DNA of 15,941 nt from JANLSO01 sp031362405 (GTDB taxonomy: Bacteria > Actinomycetota > Thermoleophilia > Miltoncostaeales > Miltoncostaeaceae): NCBI GenBank assembly GCA_031362405.1, contig JANLSO010000026.1, positions 1 to 15,941 on the forward strand, read 5' to 3'. The position numbers and the translations under genes are program-made. The stretch's first letter is position 1, and every line of letters begins with the position of its first letter. The notes beneath the pieces were generated by a model that saw nothing but the letters and a program-made list of their open reading frames with translations, was not told where the DNA came from and made no database searches. Shown in pieces: positions 7,288 through 13,816 of this stretch.

Positions 7288-7553
7288 TGGGCATCTTTCG
7301 TCGCGAACCGCATCCCCCGAAAGCCTCTGCGCCGCGTCCGGTGCGGGTCGCGACCGCGATGCATCAGCCCGAGGCCGAGATGTTGGCGATGATGCTCGAG
7401 CAGGCCGGAATACCGGTCGTGGTGCGGCGCGGCACTTTCGACGTGCCCGACATGATGGCGGGGGGCCCGCGCGACCTACTGGTGCCCGCCGATCGGGAGC
7501 TCGAGGCGCGGGCGCTGCTCGACCCGCTCCCGCCCGAGGACCAGGTGCGATGA
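7287..7553 (+). CDS. DUF2007-type putative signal-transducing protein
   Basis: This is an 88-residue protein with no signal sequence or membrane helix. After a short basic, proline-containing N-terminus it carries the DUF2007 pattern: VRVATAMHQPEAEMLAMMLE followed by QAGIPVVVRRG, then DLLVPADRELEARALLDPL. DUF2007 domains are small beta-alpha folds described as putative prokaryotic signal-transducing proteins; their biochemical role is not established. Its ATG shares one base with the rhomboid stop, and its TGA overlaps the FIST gene start as ATGA (7550-7553). Such tight packing suggests that the three proteins are made together in fixed proportion. The start is decided by this overlap; the open frame extends further upstream only inside the rhomboid gene. 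Confidence 0.83.
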   Translation: MGIFRREPHPPKASAPRPVRVATAMHQPEAEMLAMMLEQAGIPVVVRRGTFDVPDMMAGGPRDLLVPADRELEARALLDPLPPEDQVR

Positions 7554-8749
7554 CGCACACCAACGTGCAGTCGGCATCAACCCTGGTCGAGGGCGACGAC
7601 CCGGTCGCGGTTGTCGAGGAGGCCGTCGCGCGGGTCCTCGCGGCCATCGGGACACACCCCGACCTCGCCGTTGTCTTTGCCTCCCCTGCGCTCTGCCGTG
7701 ATCCGGCGACCCTTCTCGACGCAATCCACGAGCGGCTAAGGCCACGTCATCTGATCGGCTGTACGGGTGAGGCGATCATCGGTACCGGCCGCGAGATCGA
7801 AAACGGCGCGGCGTTGTCGCTGTGGGCGATTCGCCTGCCCGGCGCCGAGATCTTCGAGATGCGCCTCGAGGCCGATCCCGCGGGCGATGGCGAGCTTCTC
7901 GGATGGCCATTCGTCGATGCCGACGACCCGTCACTCGACGGCATCGCGCTTGTGGTCGCCGACCCGTTCACGTTTTCCGCCGATGCGCTTTTGGCCCAGA
8001 CGAACGCCGCCGACCTTCCCCTCGTCGGCGGTATGGCCTCCGGTGGTCGGCGACCCGGCGAGCACCTGGTCTTCCTCGGCCAGGAAGCCCACGCCGACGG
8101 AGCCGTCGGGGTCGTCATCTCGGGGGCCAACGTCGTCGCGGCGGTCTCCCAGGGCTGCGCGCCGATCGGGCCTGAGATGGTGGTCACCGACGCTGAGGAA
8201 GGCGGCCGGATCGACGAACTCGCCGGCCAGCCGGCGGTGGCCAAGATCGAGTCGGTCATCGATGAGCTCGACCCCGCGACCCGCCGACTCGCCGCGACCG
8301 GCCTGCTCGCAGGCGTCGTCATCAACGAAAACGTCCCCGAGTACGGGCGCGGCGATTTCCTGATGCGAGGAATTCTCGGTGGTGACCGCGAGACCGGACG
8401 CCTCCTGGTCGGTGAGAACGTCCGTGTCGGACAGACCCTGCGTCTGCATGTTCGCGATGCCCGCTCGGCCGACGCCGACCTGCGCACCGCACTTCGCGAT
8501 GCGGGTTCACGTGTCGGCGGCGCGCCCGCCGCGGCGCTGCTTTTCACGTGCAACGGCCGCGGTCGACATATGTTCGAGATACCCGACCACGATGCACGCG
8601 CCGTGCGCGAAGAGATCTCCGACATCCCGCTTGCGGGCCTCTTTTGCAACGGCGAGATCGGTCCGGTAGGTGGCACGAACTTCATTCACGGCTTCACCGC
8701 GACGCTCGCTGTGTTCGGCGCGGCATCTGAAGATCACGACCCCGAATGA
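7550..8749 (+). CDS. FIST-domain sensory protein
   Basis: This 399-residue soluble protein has the two-part FIST architecture. The N-terminal half includes LIGCTGEAIIGTGREIENGA and DLPLVGGMASGG. The C-terminal half includes SQGCAPIGPEMVVTDAEEG and a hallmark run around residues 326-386: LLFTCNGRG, MFEIPDHDARAV, PLAGLFCNGEIGPVGGTNFI and HGFTATLAVFG. FIST domains are ligand-binding sensory modules found alone or joined to histidine kinases, chemotaxis receptors or cyclic-di-GMP enzymes. No output domain is fused here, so it presumably signals through a partner. It is third in a coupled operon after a rhomboid protease and a DUF2007 protein; the start overlaps the previous stop as ATGA. The full length of both halves suggests it is functional. 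Confidence 0.92.
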   Translation: MTHTNVQSASTLVEGDDPVAVVEEAVARVLAAIGTHPDLAVVFASPALCRDPATLLDAIHERLRPRHLIGCTGEAIIGTGREIENGAALSLWAIRLPGAEIFEMRLEADPAGDGELLGWPFVDADDPSLDGIALVVADPFTFSADALLAQTNAADLPLVGGMASGGRRPGEHLVFLGQEAHADGAVGVVISGANVVAAVSQGCAPIGPEMVVTDAEEGGRIDELAGQPAVAKIESVIDELDPATRRLAATGLLAGVVINENVPEYGRGDFLMRGILGGDRETGRLLVGENVRVGQTLRLHVRDARSADADLRTALRDAGSRVGGAPAAALLFTCNGRGRHMFEIPDHDARAVREEISDIPLAGLFCNGEIGPVGGTNFIHGFTATLAVFGAASEDHDPE

Positions 8750-8782
8750 CATTCGTATCGTCCGATGTGATGAAGAATGGGG

Positions 8783-8811
8783 TTGTTATTTCGGCAGCGA
8801 TGACGCATAAG
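8783..8811 (+). promoter_or_regulatory. Candidate housekeeping promoter for the HTH/coiled-coil gene
   Basis: TTGTTA (8783-8788) resembles a -35 element and CATAAG (8806-8811) a -10 element, separated by 17 nt. Each matches 4 of 6 consensus positions. The predicted transcript would start near 8818, giving a short leader before the coding start. The surrounding stretch is visibly more AT-rich than the flanking genes. Confidence 0.4.
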
Positions 8812-8815
8812 TGTC

Positions 8816-8834
8816 GGTGGTCTATTTCACCACC
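8816..8834. promoter_or_regulatory. Dyad at the predicted transcription start (possible operator)
   Basis: GGTGGT (8816-8821) and ACCACC (8829-8834) are perfect inverted repeats around the 7-nt spacer CTATTTC. The dyad lies directly downstream of the candidate -10 and ahead of a gene for a predicted DNA-binding protein. That placement would suit an autoregulatory operator, though a leader hairpin is equally possible. Confidence 0.4.
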
Positions 8835-8851
8835 ATCAGATGGGAATGCAT

Positions 8852-9226
8852 ATGAGTACCGACCAGCCCACCGGCCGCGGATCGATCGGTAACGAGATCT
8901 TCGAGCAGGTCGAGAAGATCGTCGCCGCGGAGGGCATCACGCGCAGCGACGCCTTCCAACGACTTTCGGATCAAACAGGCCGACGCGCCGGAACGGTCGC
9001 GGCGAACTACTACCGCGTGGCACGCCTGCGGGGCGCGCCGTTGCAGCCGCGTGTGCGCAAGGGCTCAGCCGCCTCGGGCGCCAGCGAGATCGAAGCTGTC
9101 CTTGGCCGCGTGAGCCGTGCGATGGACGAGTTGACGGACCTCGTGCACCGTCAGCAGGAAGAACTCAACCGCCTGCGTGAGCGGGGCGACCAGCTCGACA
9201 AGCTGCGCCGCCTGCTCGCCGAGTAG
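8852..9226 (+). CDS. Small helix-turn-helix/coiled-coil protein
   Basis: This is a 124-residue soluble protein from ATG 8852; in-frame ATGs at 8840 and 8846 are alternatives, but only 8852 has a weak GGGA at suitable distance. Residues about 12-60 look like a Myb/RsfA-like helical DNA-binding unit: GITRSDAFQRLSDQTGRRAG followed by TVAANYYRVARLRG. A basic linker follows, and residues about 80-122 form a heptad-rich coiled coil (AMDELTDLVHRQQEELNRL and onward), probably for dimerisation. I do not recognise a named family; a role as a DNA-binding regulator or nucleoid-associated protein is an inference. It is monocistronic, with its own candidate promoter and dyad upstream and a strong hairpin just after the stop. 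Confidence 0.75.
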   Translation: MSTDQPTGRGSIGNEIFEQVEKIVAAEGITRSDAFQRLSDQTGRRAGTVAANYYRVARLRGAPLQPRVRKGSAASGASEIEAVLGRVSRAMDELTDLVHRQQEELNRLRERGDQLDKLRRLLAE

Positions 9227-9231
9227 GGAAT

Positions 9232-9270
9232 CCGGTTGTGCCCTGGCCACGGCTGTCAGGGCACAACCGG
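9232..9270. terminator. Bidirectional hairpin terminator between convergent genes
   Basis: CCGGTTGTGCCCTG (9232-9245) and CAGGGCACAACCGG (9257-9270) pair perfectly over 14 bp around an 11-nt loop. On the plus side it is followed by CTGTTTCTC, a weak T-containing tail. It begins 5 nt after the HTH gene stop, and its right arm encodes the last residues (PVVP and the stop overlap) of the convergent dehydrogenase. Confidence 0.8.
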
Positions 9271-10272
9271 CTGTTTCTCGCCGTCTCGCGCAAGCGCCTC
9301 GGCGACGTCCTCCAGCCCGATTGGCGGGCCGAGCAACTGCGCGAACGGCAGGGCGTCGGTCTGGATGAGGGTCATCGCCTCCCGCAGGGCCGCCGGGCTG
9401 TGGTGGTACGAGGCCTGCAGAGTGATTTCCCGGTAGTGCAGGTCGGCGACCGAAGGGTGGAAGACGGCGCCTGGCGCAAGACCCGCGTGGAGGTTCACCT
9501 CCGCACCCGGCGCCGCCACCTTCATTGCCGCGTGCCAGGCCGAGACCGACCCGGCGCAGGCAAACACGATCTCGGCCCCGCGCCCGCGAGGCGTGGAGGC
9601 ACGTACCGCGGCGAGGGCGGCGACGTCGCGCGGGGCATCCAGAACCACAGACGCGCCGAACGCGCGTGCCCGATCCCGCCGATCGGCGTGGGGATCGCAG
9701 GTGACGACGGCGCATCCGCGGCGTGCAAGCAGCGCGGTGATGACCGCCCCCTGCAGGCCCGCGCCAAGCACGATGGCCGTGTCGCCCGCGCCCGCGACGG
9801 ACCGCTCAACCGCGCGCACTGCACACGCAACCGGCTCGACGAGAGCCGCGACTGCCATTGGTGTCGTGGCAGCAACCGGAAGCACGTTGCGTCGGGTGAT
9901 TCGCGCCGGAACACGCATGAACTGCGCGTAGGCACCAGTGAGGTAGATCAGGTCTTCGCACAGACCCGGACGCCCGCGCCGGCAGGGTTGGCACGCCTCG
10001 CACGGCGCCGAGTTCGCGACCGCAACCGGCTCGCCGACGTGAAAGCCGGTGACACCTGCTCCGACGGCGGCGATGGTTCCCGCTGCCTCGTGCCCAAACG
10101 GGGCCGGCAGGGGGCCAAGCGCGGGATGGGTGCCGCAACGCATCATCTTCGCGTCAGTGGCGCATGTGAGCGCTGCCTCGACACGAACGACGATCTCGCC
10201 CACGTCAGGCCGAGGCTCGGGGACATCCACGAGCCGGAGGTCGGATGGTCCGTAGAGGATGAGCGCGCGCAC
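9256..10272 (-). CDS. Zinc-dependent MDR dehydrogenase (alcohol/threonine/polyol dehydrogenase type)
   Basis: This is a 338-residue medium-chain dehydrogenase from GTG 10272 (read MRALILYGPSDLRLVDVPEP), a typical N-terminus. Catalytic zinc ligands are Cys37 (LTCATDAK), His61-Glu62 (GHEAAG) and Glu146 (LVEPVACAV). The structural zinc is held by Cys91, 94, 97 and 105 in CEACQPCRRGRPGLC. The Rossmann glycines GAGLQG are at 170-175, and Asp193 at the end of the second strand (VVTCDPHADRR) predicts NAD over NADP. The family oxidises alcohols, polyols or amino alcohols; the substrate cannot be fixed from sequence. The start overlaps the divergent isoprenoid synthase ORF by 14 bp, and the longer frame up to 10353 is antisense to that gene. 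The last codons lie in the terminator hairpin. Confidence 0.9.
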   Translation of the reverse strand: MRALILYGPSDLRLVDVPEPRPDVGEIVVRVEAALTCATDAKMMRCGTHPALGPLPAPFGHEAAGTIAAVGAGVTGFHVGEPVAVANSAPCEACQPCRRGRPGLCEDLIYLTGAYAQFMRVPARITRRNVLPVAATTPMAVAALVEPVACAVRAVERSVAGAGDTAIVLGAGLQGAVITALLARRGCAVVTCDPHADRRDRARAFGASVVLDAPRDVAALAAVRASTPRGRGAEIVFACAGSVSAWHAAMKVAAPGAEVNLHAGLAPGAVFHPSVADLHYREITLQASYHHSPAALREAMTLIQTDALPFAQLLGPPIGLEDVAEALARDGEKQPVVP

Positions 10273-11245
10273 GGGTCCGAAGCTATCAACAGGTGACGGG
10301 CGTGCCGGTACGATACGGCCACTCTCGCCGAGACCCCATCCGGAGCCGATCACGCCGTACCCCGAGCACCTTCGCCGGGTGGTTGAGGACTACCTCGACG
10401 CGCTCGATTTTCATCCCGACGATCCCGACGACCGCGCCGAGGCCGCGGGCACCGAGGGGCTCGCCGAGGCGATGCGCTACTCGCTGCTGGCCGGCGGCAA
10501 ACGCTTTCGGCCCGTGCTGGCTCTTGCGACCTGCGCCGCTCTGGGCGAAGACCCGCAGCGCCTTCTTGCGACCGCCGCCGCGATCGAGCTGATCCATACC
10601 TACTCGCTGATCCACGACGATCTGCCCGCGATGGACGACGACGATCTGCGACGCGGACGGCCGACCTGCCACCGCGTCTACGGCGACGACATCGCGATCC
10701 TCGCGGGGGACGCCCTATTCGCGGAGGCGATGCGCCTGGTGTGCGAGCGCCAGAATGGTGGCACCGCGGTTCAGGTGGGAATCCTCGCCGAGCTCAGCCG
10801 AGCAACGGGCGTCGGCGGAATGGTCGGTGGCCAGTTCCTCGATCTACGCGATGCCGGCCGAACGTCGAGCGAGGCGTTGCGCAACGTGCATGCTCTGAAG
10901 ACCGGGCGCCTGATCGTCGCGTCGGTGCGCTGCGCGTTGGTGCTCGCCCCACCGACGCCCGAGATCGCAGGCGTGTACGACCGCTTCGCACGCGAGCTGG
11001 GGCTGCTGTTCCAAATCGTCGATGACATCCTCGACGTCTCGGGAACCGAGGCGCTGCTCGGCAAGGCGGTGGGCGCCGACGAACGCCTCGGCAAGGCGAC
11101 GTACGTGAGCGTTCACGGCATGGCCCGCGCCCAGCTGCTCGCCAACGAGAGCCATGAGCGCGCCCGCGCCCTGCTTGCGAGCCTCGACGGCTCAACGGGC
11201 GATCTGGTCGACCTGACCGACATGGTCTTCAACCGGCAGAGCTGA
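10259..11245 (+). CDS. ispA: Polyprenyl diphosphate synthase, probably farnesyl diphosphate synthase
   Basis: This enzyme condenses isopentenyl diphosphate with allylic diphosphates to make a short isoprenoid chain. From ATG 10259 it has 328 residues. GGKRFRP is at 79-85, the first aspartate-rich motif DDLPAMDDDDLRRGRPT starts at 120 with the two-residue bacterial insertion, GMVGGQFLDL is at 187-196, HALKTG is at 211-216 and the second aspartate-rich motif FQIVDDILD is at 251-259. Tyr115, five residues before the first motif, as in E. coli IspA (AYSLIHDD), points to C15 rather than C20 product. ATG 10259 overlaps the divergent dehydrogenase start; the only other in-frame start, GTG 10379, would remove the YPEHLRR helix seen in homologues. 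The product length is an inference; the family is certain. Confidence 0.92.
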   Translation: MSARTGPKLSTGDGRAGTIRPLSPRPHPEPITPYPEHLRRVVEDYLDALDFHPDDPDDRAEAAGTEGLAEAMRYSLLAGGKRFRPVLALATCAALGEDPQRLLATAAAIELIHTYSLIHDDLPAMDDDDLRRGRPTCHRVYGDDIAILAGDALFAEAMRLVCERQNGGTAVQVGILAELSRATGVGGMVGGQFLDLRDAGRTSSEALRNVHALKTGRLIVASVRCALVLAPPTPEIAGVYDRFARELGLLFQIVDDILDVSGTEALLGKAVGADERLGKATYVSVHGMARAQLLANESHERARALLASLDGSTGDLVDLTDMVFNRQS

Positions 11246-11250
11246 CCTCA

Positions 11251-11436
11251 GACCGTCGCGAGACCGCCAAGGACGCCGGCCGACGAGCGGCCGAGCACCC
11301 AGCGCCCCGACGACGCGCTATCGGCGAGCAGTTTCGCCAGGATCGCTTCCCGCGGGCTGCGTGGAGGACCGGGGGTCGGGAACGACAGCGGTCCGGCAAT
11401 CCACCGGGGCGCACCGCGAGCGACCCCGGCAGACCC
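11251..11436 (-). pseudogene. Possible protein remnant downstream of the 127-residue gene
   Basis: On the minus strand, after a TAG at 11437-11439, an open frame runs to the TGA at 11248-11250. It ends in a protein-like stretch: PRSPREAILAKLLADSASSG, then RWVLGRSSAGVLGGLATV. It has no ATG, GTG or TTG in frame, so it cannot be translated conventionally as written. It may be the C-terminal end of a gene whose start was lost or shifted. It lies 22 nt after the stop of the minus-strand gene at 11459-11842. I do not recognise a family, and the call is tentative. This stretch fills most of the 213-nt gap after the isoprenoid synthase. Confidence 0.25.
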
Positions 11437-11458
11437 CTATCTCGTCCAACCAGCTGTG

Positions 11459-11842
11459 TTACGCGGCCTCGGCGGTTGCTTCGGCAGCGCGCTCAGCGCG
11501 CTTGTTGACCTCGACGATGGCCCGCAGAAGCTCACGGTAGTTCGCCGGAGATCCGACCCCATCGACCGACAGTTCGGTCGCGAGCCGGTTCGACCACTCG
11601 AGCAGGCTGGGAAGTGGCTCGGCGGTCGCGTCGAGCAGGGCCTGCTCGAGAACGAGACCTCCAAGGCCACGCAGCTCAGCGAGGATCACCGCGCGGGGGC
11701 GCGGCGGGCGGGGCTTGGCGCGACTGCGGCGACGCGACGCGGGGCGCGGTGCGGTGGTGCGGTTTTCGGAACCAAGCAGGGCCACGAGGGCCTCCAGAGG
11801 CGGGGGTTCGATCTCACCGACTGTGTCGGCGTCAGACGCCAC
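11459..11842 (-). CDS. Unknown helical protein with a basic Arg/Pro linker
   Basis: This is a 127-residue protein of unrecognised family, from GTG 11842 with a GGGGGA Shine-Dalgarno 8 nt upstream. The N-terminus (about 1-25) is acidic and helical (TVGEIEPPPLEALVALLG). Residues about 32-50 form a strongly basic, proline-containing linker (RPASRRRSRAKPRPPRPRA). The rest (about 51-127) is predicted helical: VILAELRGLGGLVLEQALLD, then AEPLPSLLEWSNRLATELSV and a C-terminal Ala/Glu-rich helix. There is no signal peptide or membrane helix. The basic linker could bind nucleic acid or an acidic partner, but no function is claimed. It is flanked by the plus-strand PH-domain gene upstream (divergent, 113 bp apart) and the possible remnant downstream. 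Confidence 0.6.
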   Translation of the reverse strand: MASDADTVGEIEPPPLEALVALLGSENRTTAPRPASRRRSRAKPRPPRPRAVILAELRGLGGLVLEQALLDATAEPLPSLLEWSNRLATELSVDGVGSPANYRELLRAIVEVNKRAERAAEATAEAA

Positions 11843-11955
11843 AACATGAGTCCCCCGACCGGGTGATCTGTCGATTGCCGTCGCTCCGGTTCGGGACCGC
11901 CCCGGTACGCTTGCGCGAAATCGTTGGGCACGCCGACGCCGATAAAGGGGAAACG

Positions 11956-12459
11956 GTGGAGCTGATCGCCGGTGAGAACATTCTCTTCCGAGGCCGCCCG
12001 TCGTGGAAGTCGAGCATCGGCTTCTTCCTGAAATGGGGCTTCCTGGCGCTGGTGCCGGCCGTCGTGGCCATCGTCCTGTCGTCGTTCGACACCGAGACCG
12101 GCCTACCGATTTGGCAGTGGGTCCTGATCTCGTTGCTCCTGCTGGCGATGGTCATCGCCCGCGACGCGATCCGTCGGGCGACGGCGCGCTACACGGTGAC
12201 CACCGAGCGGATCCACATCCGGCGCGGGCTTCTTTCACGGTCTGAGCAGGCGACGACCCTCGAGCGTGTCCAGAACGTGACCACCGACCAGTCGCTGCTC
12301 GAACGGATGCTCAACATCGGCGACGTCGACTTCGATACCGCCGGGACGAGTGAGTCCAACGACTCGTTCCGCTTCGCGGGCATCGCCGACCCCCACGGGG
12401 TCATCAAGCGGATCCAGCAGTTCCGGCTCGCGGATGGTCCGAGGAGTCAGGGTTTGTAG
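11956..12459 (+). CDS. Bacterial PH-domain (bPH2/DUF304) membrane protein
   Basis: The 167-residue protein starts at GTG 11956 (VELIAGENILFRGRPSW), with AAAGGGG 5 nt upstream as Shine-Dalgarno. The opening ENILFRGRPSWKSS is the usual entry of YdbS/DUF304 proteins. Two membrane helices follow (about 23-42 and 54-70), then a cytoplasmic bacterial pleckstrin-homology-like domain: ARYTVTTERIHIRRGLLSR, ATTLERVQNVTTDQSLLERM and NIGDVDFDTAG. Members are common in Actinobacteria and Firmicutes and of uncertain function, possibly lipid or envelope related. The longer open frame from 11614 has no support. It converges with the anti-sigma-like gene, with only 23 bp between stops. Confidence 0.88.
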   Translation: MELIAGENILFRGRPSWKSSIGFFLKWGFLALVPAVVAIVLSSFDTETGLPIWQWVLISLLLLAMVIARDAIRRATARYTVTTERIHIRRGLLSRSEQATTLERVQNVTTDQSLLERMLNIGDVDFDTAGTSESNDSFRFAGIADPHGVIKRIQQFRLADGPRSQGL

Positions 12460-12482
12460 CGCCAACGATCGGACGCCGGTTC

Positions 12483-13250
12483 TCATCGCACAGACGCCGC
12501 GACGGCCATCGCGGCAGGGCGCGGCAGGGCGCTCTCGAGGCGCAGGAGCCGTGAATCGTCCGACCAGAGGAGCGCATTCGCGGCCAGACGAAAGCCGATC
12601 GAGCGTCCGTCGAACAGTCGTACAGCGTGGGGCGCTCCCGCGATCCACACGGCCGAGCCGACCCCCGGAATCTCGAGGAATTGGGCGGGGCTGGCCGGCG
12701 TGAGTGACTTGGCGATGATGATGGCGTCGTTGCCCGTGCCGGGTGGGCCGACCGTCAGCAGCGCGCCGACCGCCGGCAGCACGGGCGTCGCGGGCAGACC
12801 CGGTCCGGCACGCCAGACGAGAGTGACGACGTCGCCGGCCGGCGTTCGGTCGCGCAGCACGGTGGCGGGTTCACCGAGGCGATCGCTGGTCGGCAGCGGC
12901 CGACCCAGCGCGCCCTCCGCCTCGGCGGCCGTCACGGGCGTGCCGAAGCCAAGGGCAGGCACGTCGGTTGCTGTGGTGCTCGGGGCGAGGTGGCGACTGC
13001 GTTCCACATCGACCCCGTGGTCGCGTAGCCAGCCGCGTACCGTCGGCGACGCGGCGACCGCGACGGCGGCGGCGAGCAGGGCGATCGCCACCCCGACGAG
13101 CGCCATCCGCAGTGGCCGGCGCACCCGGGCGCGGCGCGGCGTGGTCGTACCGATACGTGCCAGGACGACCGGCGCGATGTCGATCTCCGGCTCAGCCTCG
13201 AGGCGGGCACCGAGCGCCCGCAGCGCCTGTTGGAGGTCGAGGTCGGTCAT
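12483..13250 (-). CDS. Membrane anti-sigma-like protein (DUF4367-like ectodomain)
   Basis: This 255-residue protein overlaps the ECF sigma stop as ATGA (13247-13250), so it is co-translated with it. A short cytoplasmic N-terminus (1-46) contains a helix DLQQALRALGARLEAEPEID. It is followed by one membrane helix (about 48-67, MALVGVAIALLAAAVAVAAS) and an outside domain of about 185 residues. The ending NALLWSDDSRLLRLESALPR resembles the end of DUF4367-type domains fused to anti-sigma proteins. There is no HxxxCxxC zinc motif, so it is not a classical zinc anti-sigma factor. Position and topology suggest that it holds the sigma factor at the membrane and senses an envelope state; this is inferred, not shown by a recognised anti-sigma domain. 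Confidence 0.75.
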   Translation of the reverse strand: MTDLDLQQALRALGARLEAEPEIDIAPVVLARIGTTTPRRARVRRPLRMALVGVAIALLAAAVAVAASPTVRGWLRDHGVDVERSRHLAPSTTATDVPALGFGTPVTAAEAEGALGRPLPTSDRLGEPATVLRDRTPAGDVVTLVWRAGPGLPATPVLPAVGALLTVGPPGTGNDAIIIAKSLTPASPAQFLEIPGVGSAVWIAGAPHAVRLFDGRSIGFRLAANALLWSDDSRLLRLESALPRPAAMAVAASVR

Positions 13251-13801
13251 CCGACCGCTTCCCCGAGCTCGGTGCGTAGGCGCGCGAGTGCACGCGAGGT
13301 GCGCGACTTGACGGTGCCGCGCCGACAGCCGAGGGCGGCGGCGGTCTCGTCCTCACCGAAGTCGAACGCGAAGCGCAGGCACAGCACCCGTTGGTCGGCC
13401 TCCGCCAGACGCCGGATGGCACCGAGCAGTTCCTCGGTGCCGACGCGCGCCAAGGCGTCCTCCTGCGCAGAGGCGGCGTGTGCGACGGGCGCGGCCGCTG
13501 CCCGCTCCAGAAGGCGCGCGGCCCGTTGGCCTGTACGCGCCCGGCTTCGCGCCTCGTTGGCGACGATCGCGAGCAACCACGGGCGGAACGGCCGCGAAGA
13601 ATCGAAGCGGCCAAGCGCTCGGTGCGCTTTCACGAACGCCTCCTGGGTCGCATCCTCGGCCTCGTCCGTACCGCAGATGAGCGTGGCGACGCGCACCGCG
13701 AGGCTCTGGTGTCGGCGCACGAGTGAGGCGTACGCGTCAGCATCGCCACCGCGCGCACGGCGGACGAGGTCGGCGTCGTCGGGGGATGCACGGGCTGGCA
13801 C
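13247..13801 (-). CDS. ECF-type RNA polymerase sigma factor
   Basis: The 184-residue protein has the two-domain ECF layout. Region 2 spans about 20-90, with DEAEDATQEAFVKAHRALGR then FRPWLLAIVANEARSRAR (the -10 recognition and core-binding part). A variable Ala-rich linker (about 95-120) leads to region 4 (about 123-178), with LAEADQRVLCLRFAFDFGED and the helix-turn-helix ETAAALGCRRGTVKSRTSRA for -35 binding. GTG 13801 is the start; there is no clear Shine-Dalgarno. It lies 15 bp after the lipoprotein stop and overlaps the anti-sigma-like gene, so all three are probably one transcript. The candidate promoter ahead of the lipoprotein has an ECF-type sequence, implying positive autoregulation. 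Confidence 0.93.
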   Translation of the reverse strand: MPARASPDDADLVRRARGGDADAYASLVRRHQSLAVRVATLICGTDEAEDATQEAFVKAHRALGRFDSSRPFRPWLLAIVANEARSRARTGQRAARLLERAAAAPVAHAASAQEDALARVGTEELLGAIRRLAEADQRVLCLRFAFDFGEDETAAALGCRRGTVKSRTSRALARLRTELGEAVG

Positions 13802-13816
13802 GGGCGACGATCGATG

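Noticed and set aside
7747..8685. 312-codon minus-strand open frame
   Set aside because: It is the antisense of the FIST gene, with Ser/Arg/Pro-rich translation and no recognisable domain.
12511..12530. Perfect 10-bp tandem duplication GCGGCAGGGC
   Set aside because: A 10-bp duplication would shift the frame, yet the present C-terminus of the anti-sigma-like protein looks native, so it is probably GC-rich coincidence.
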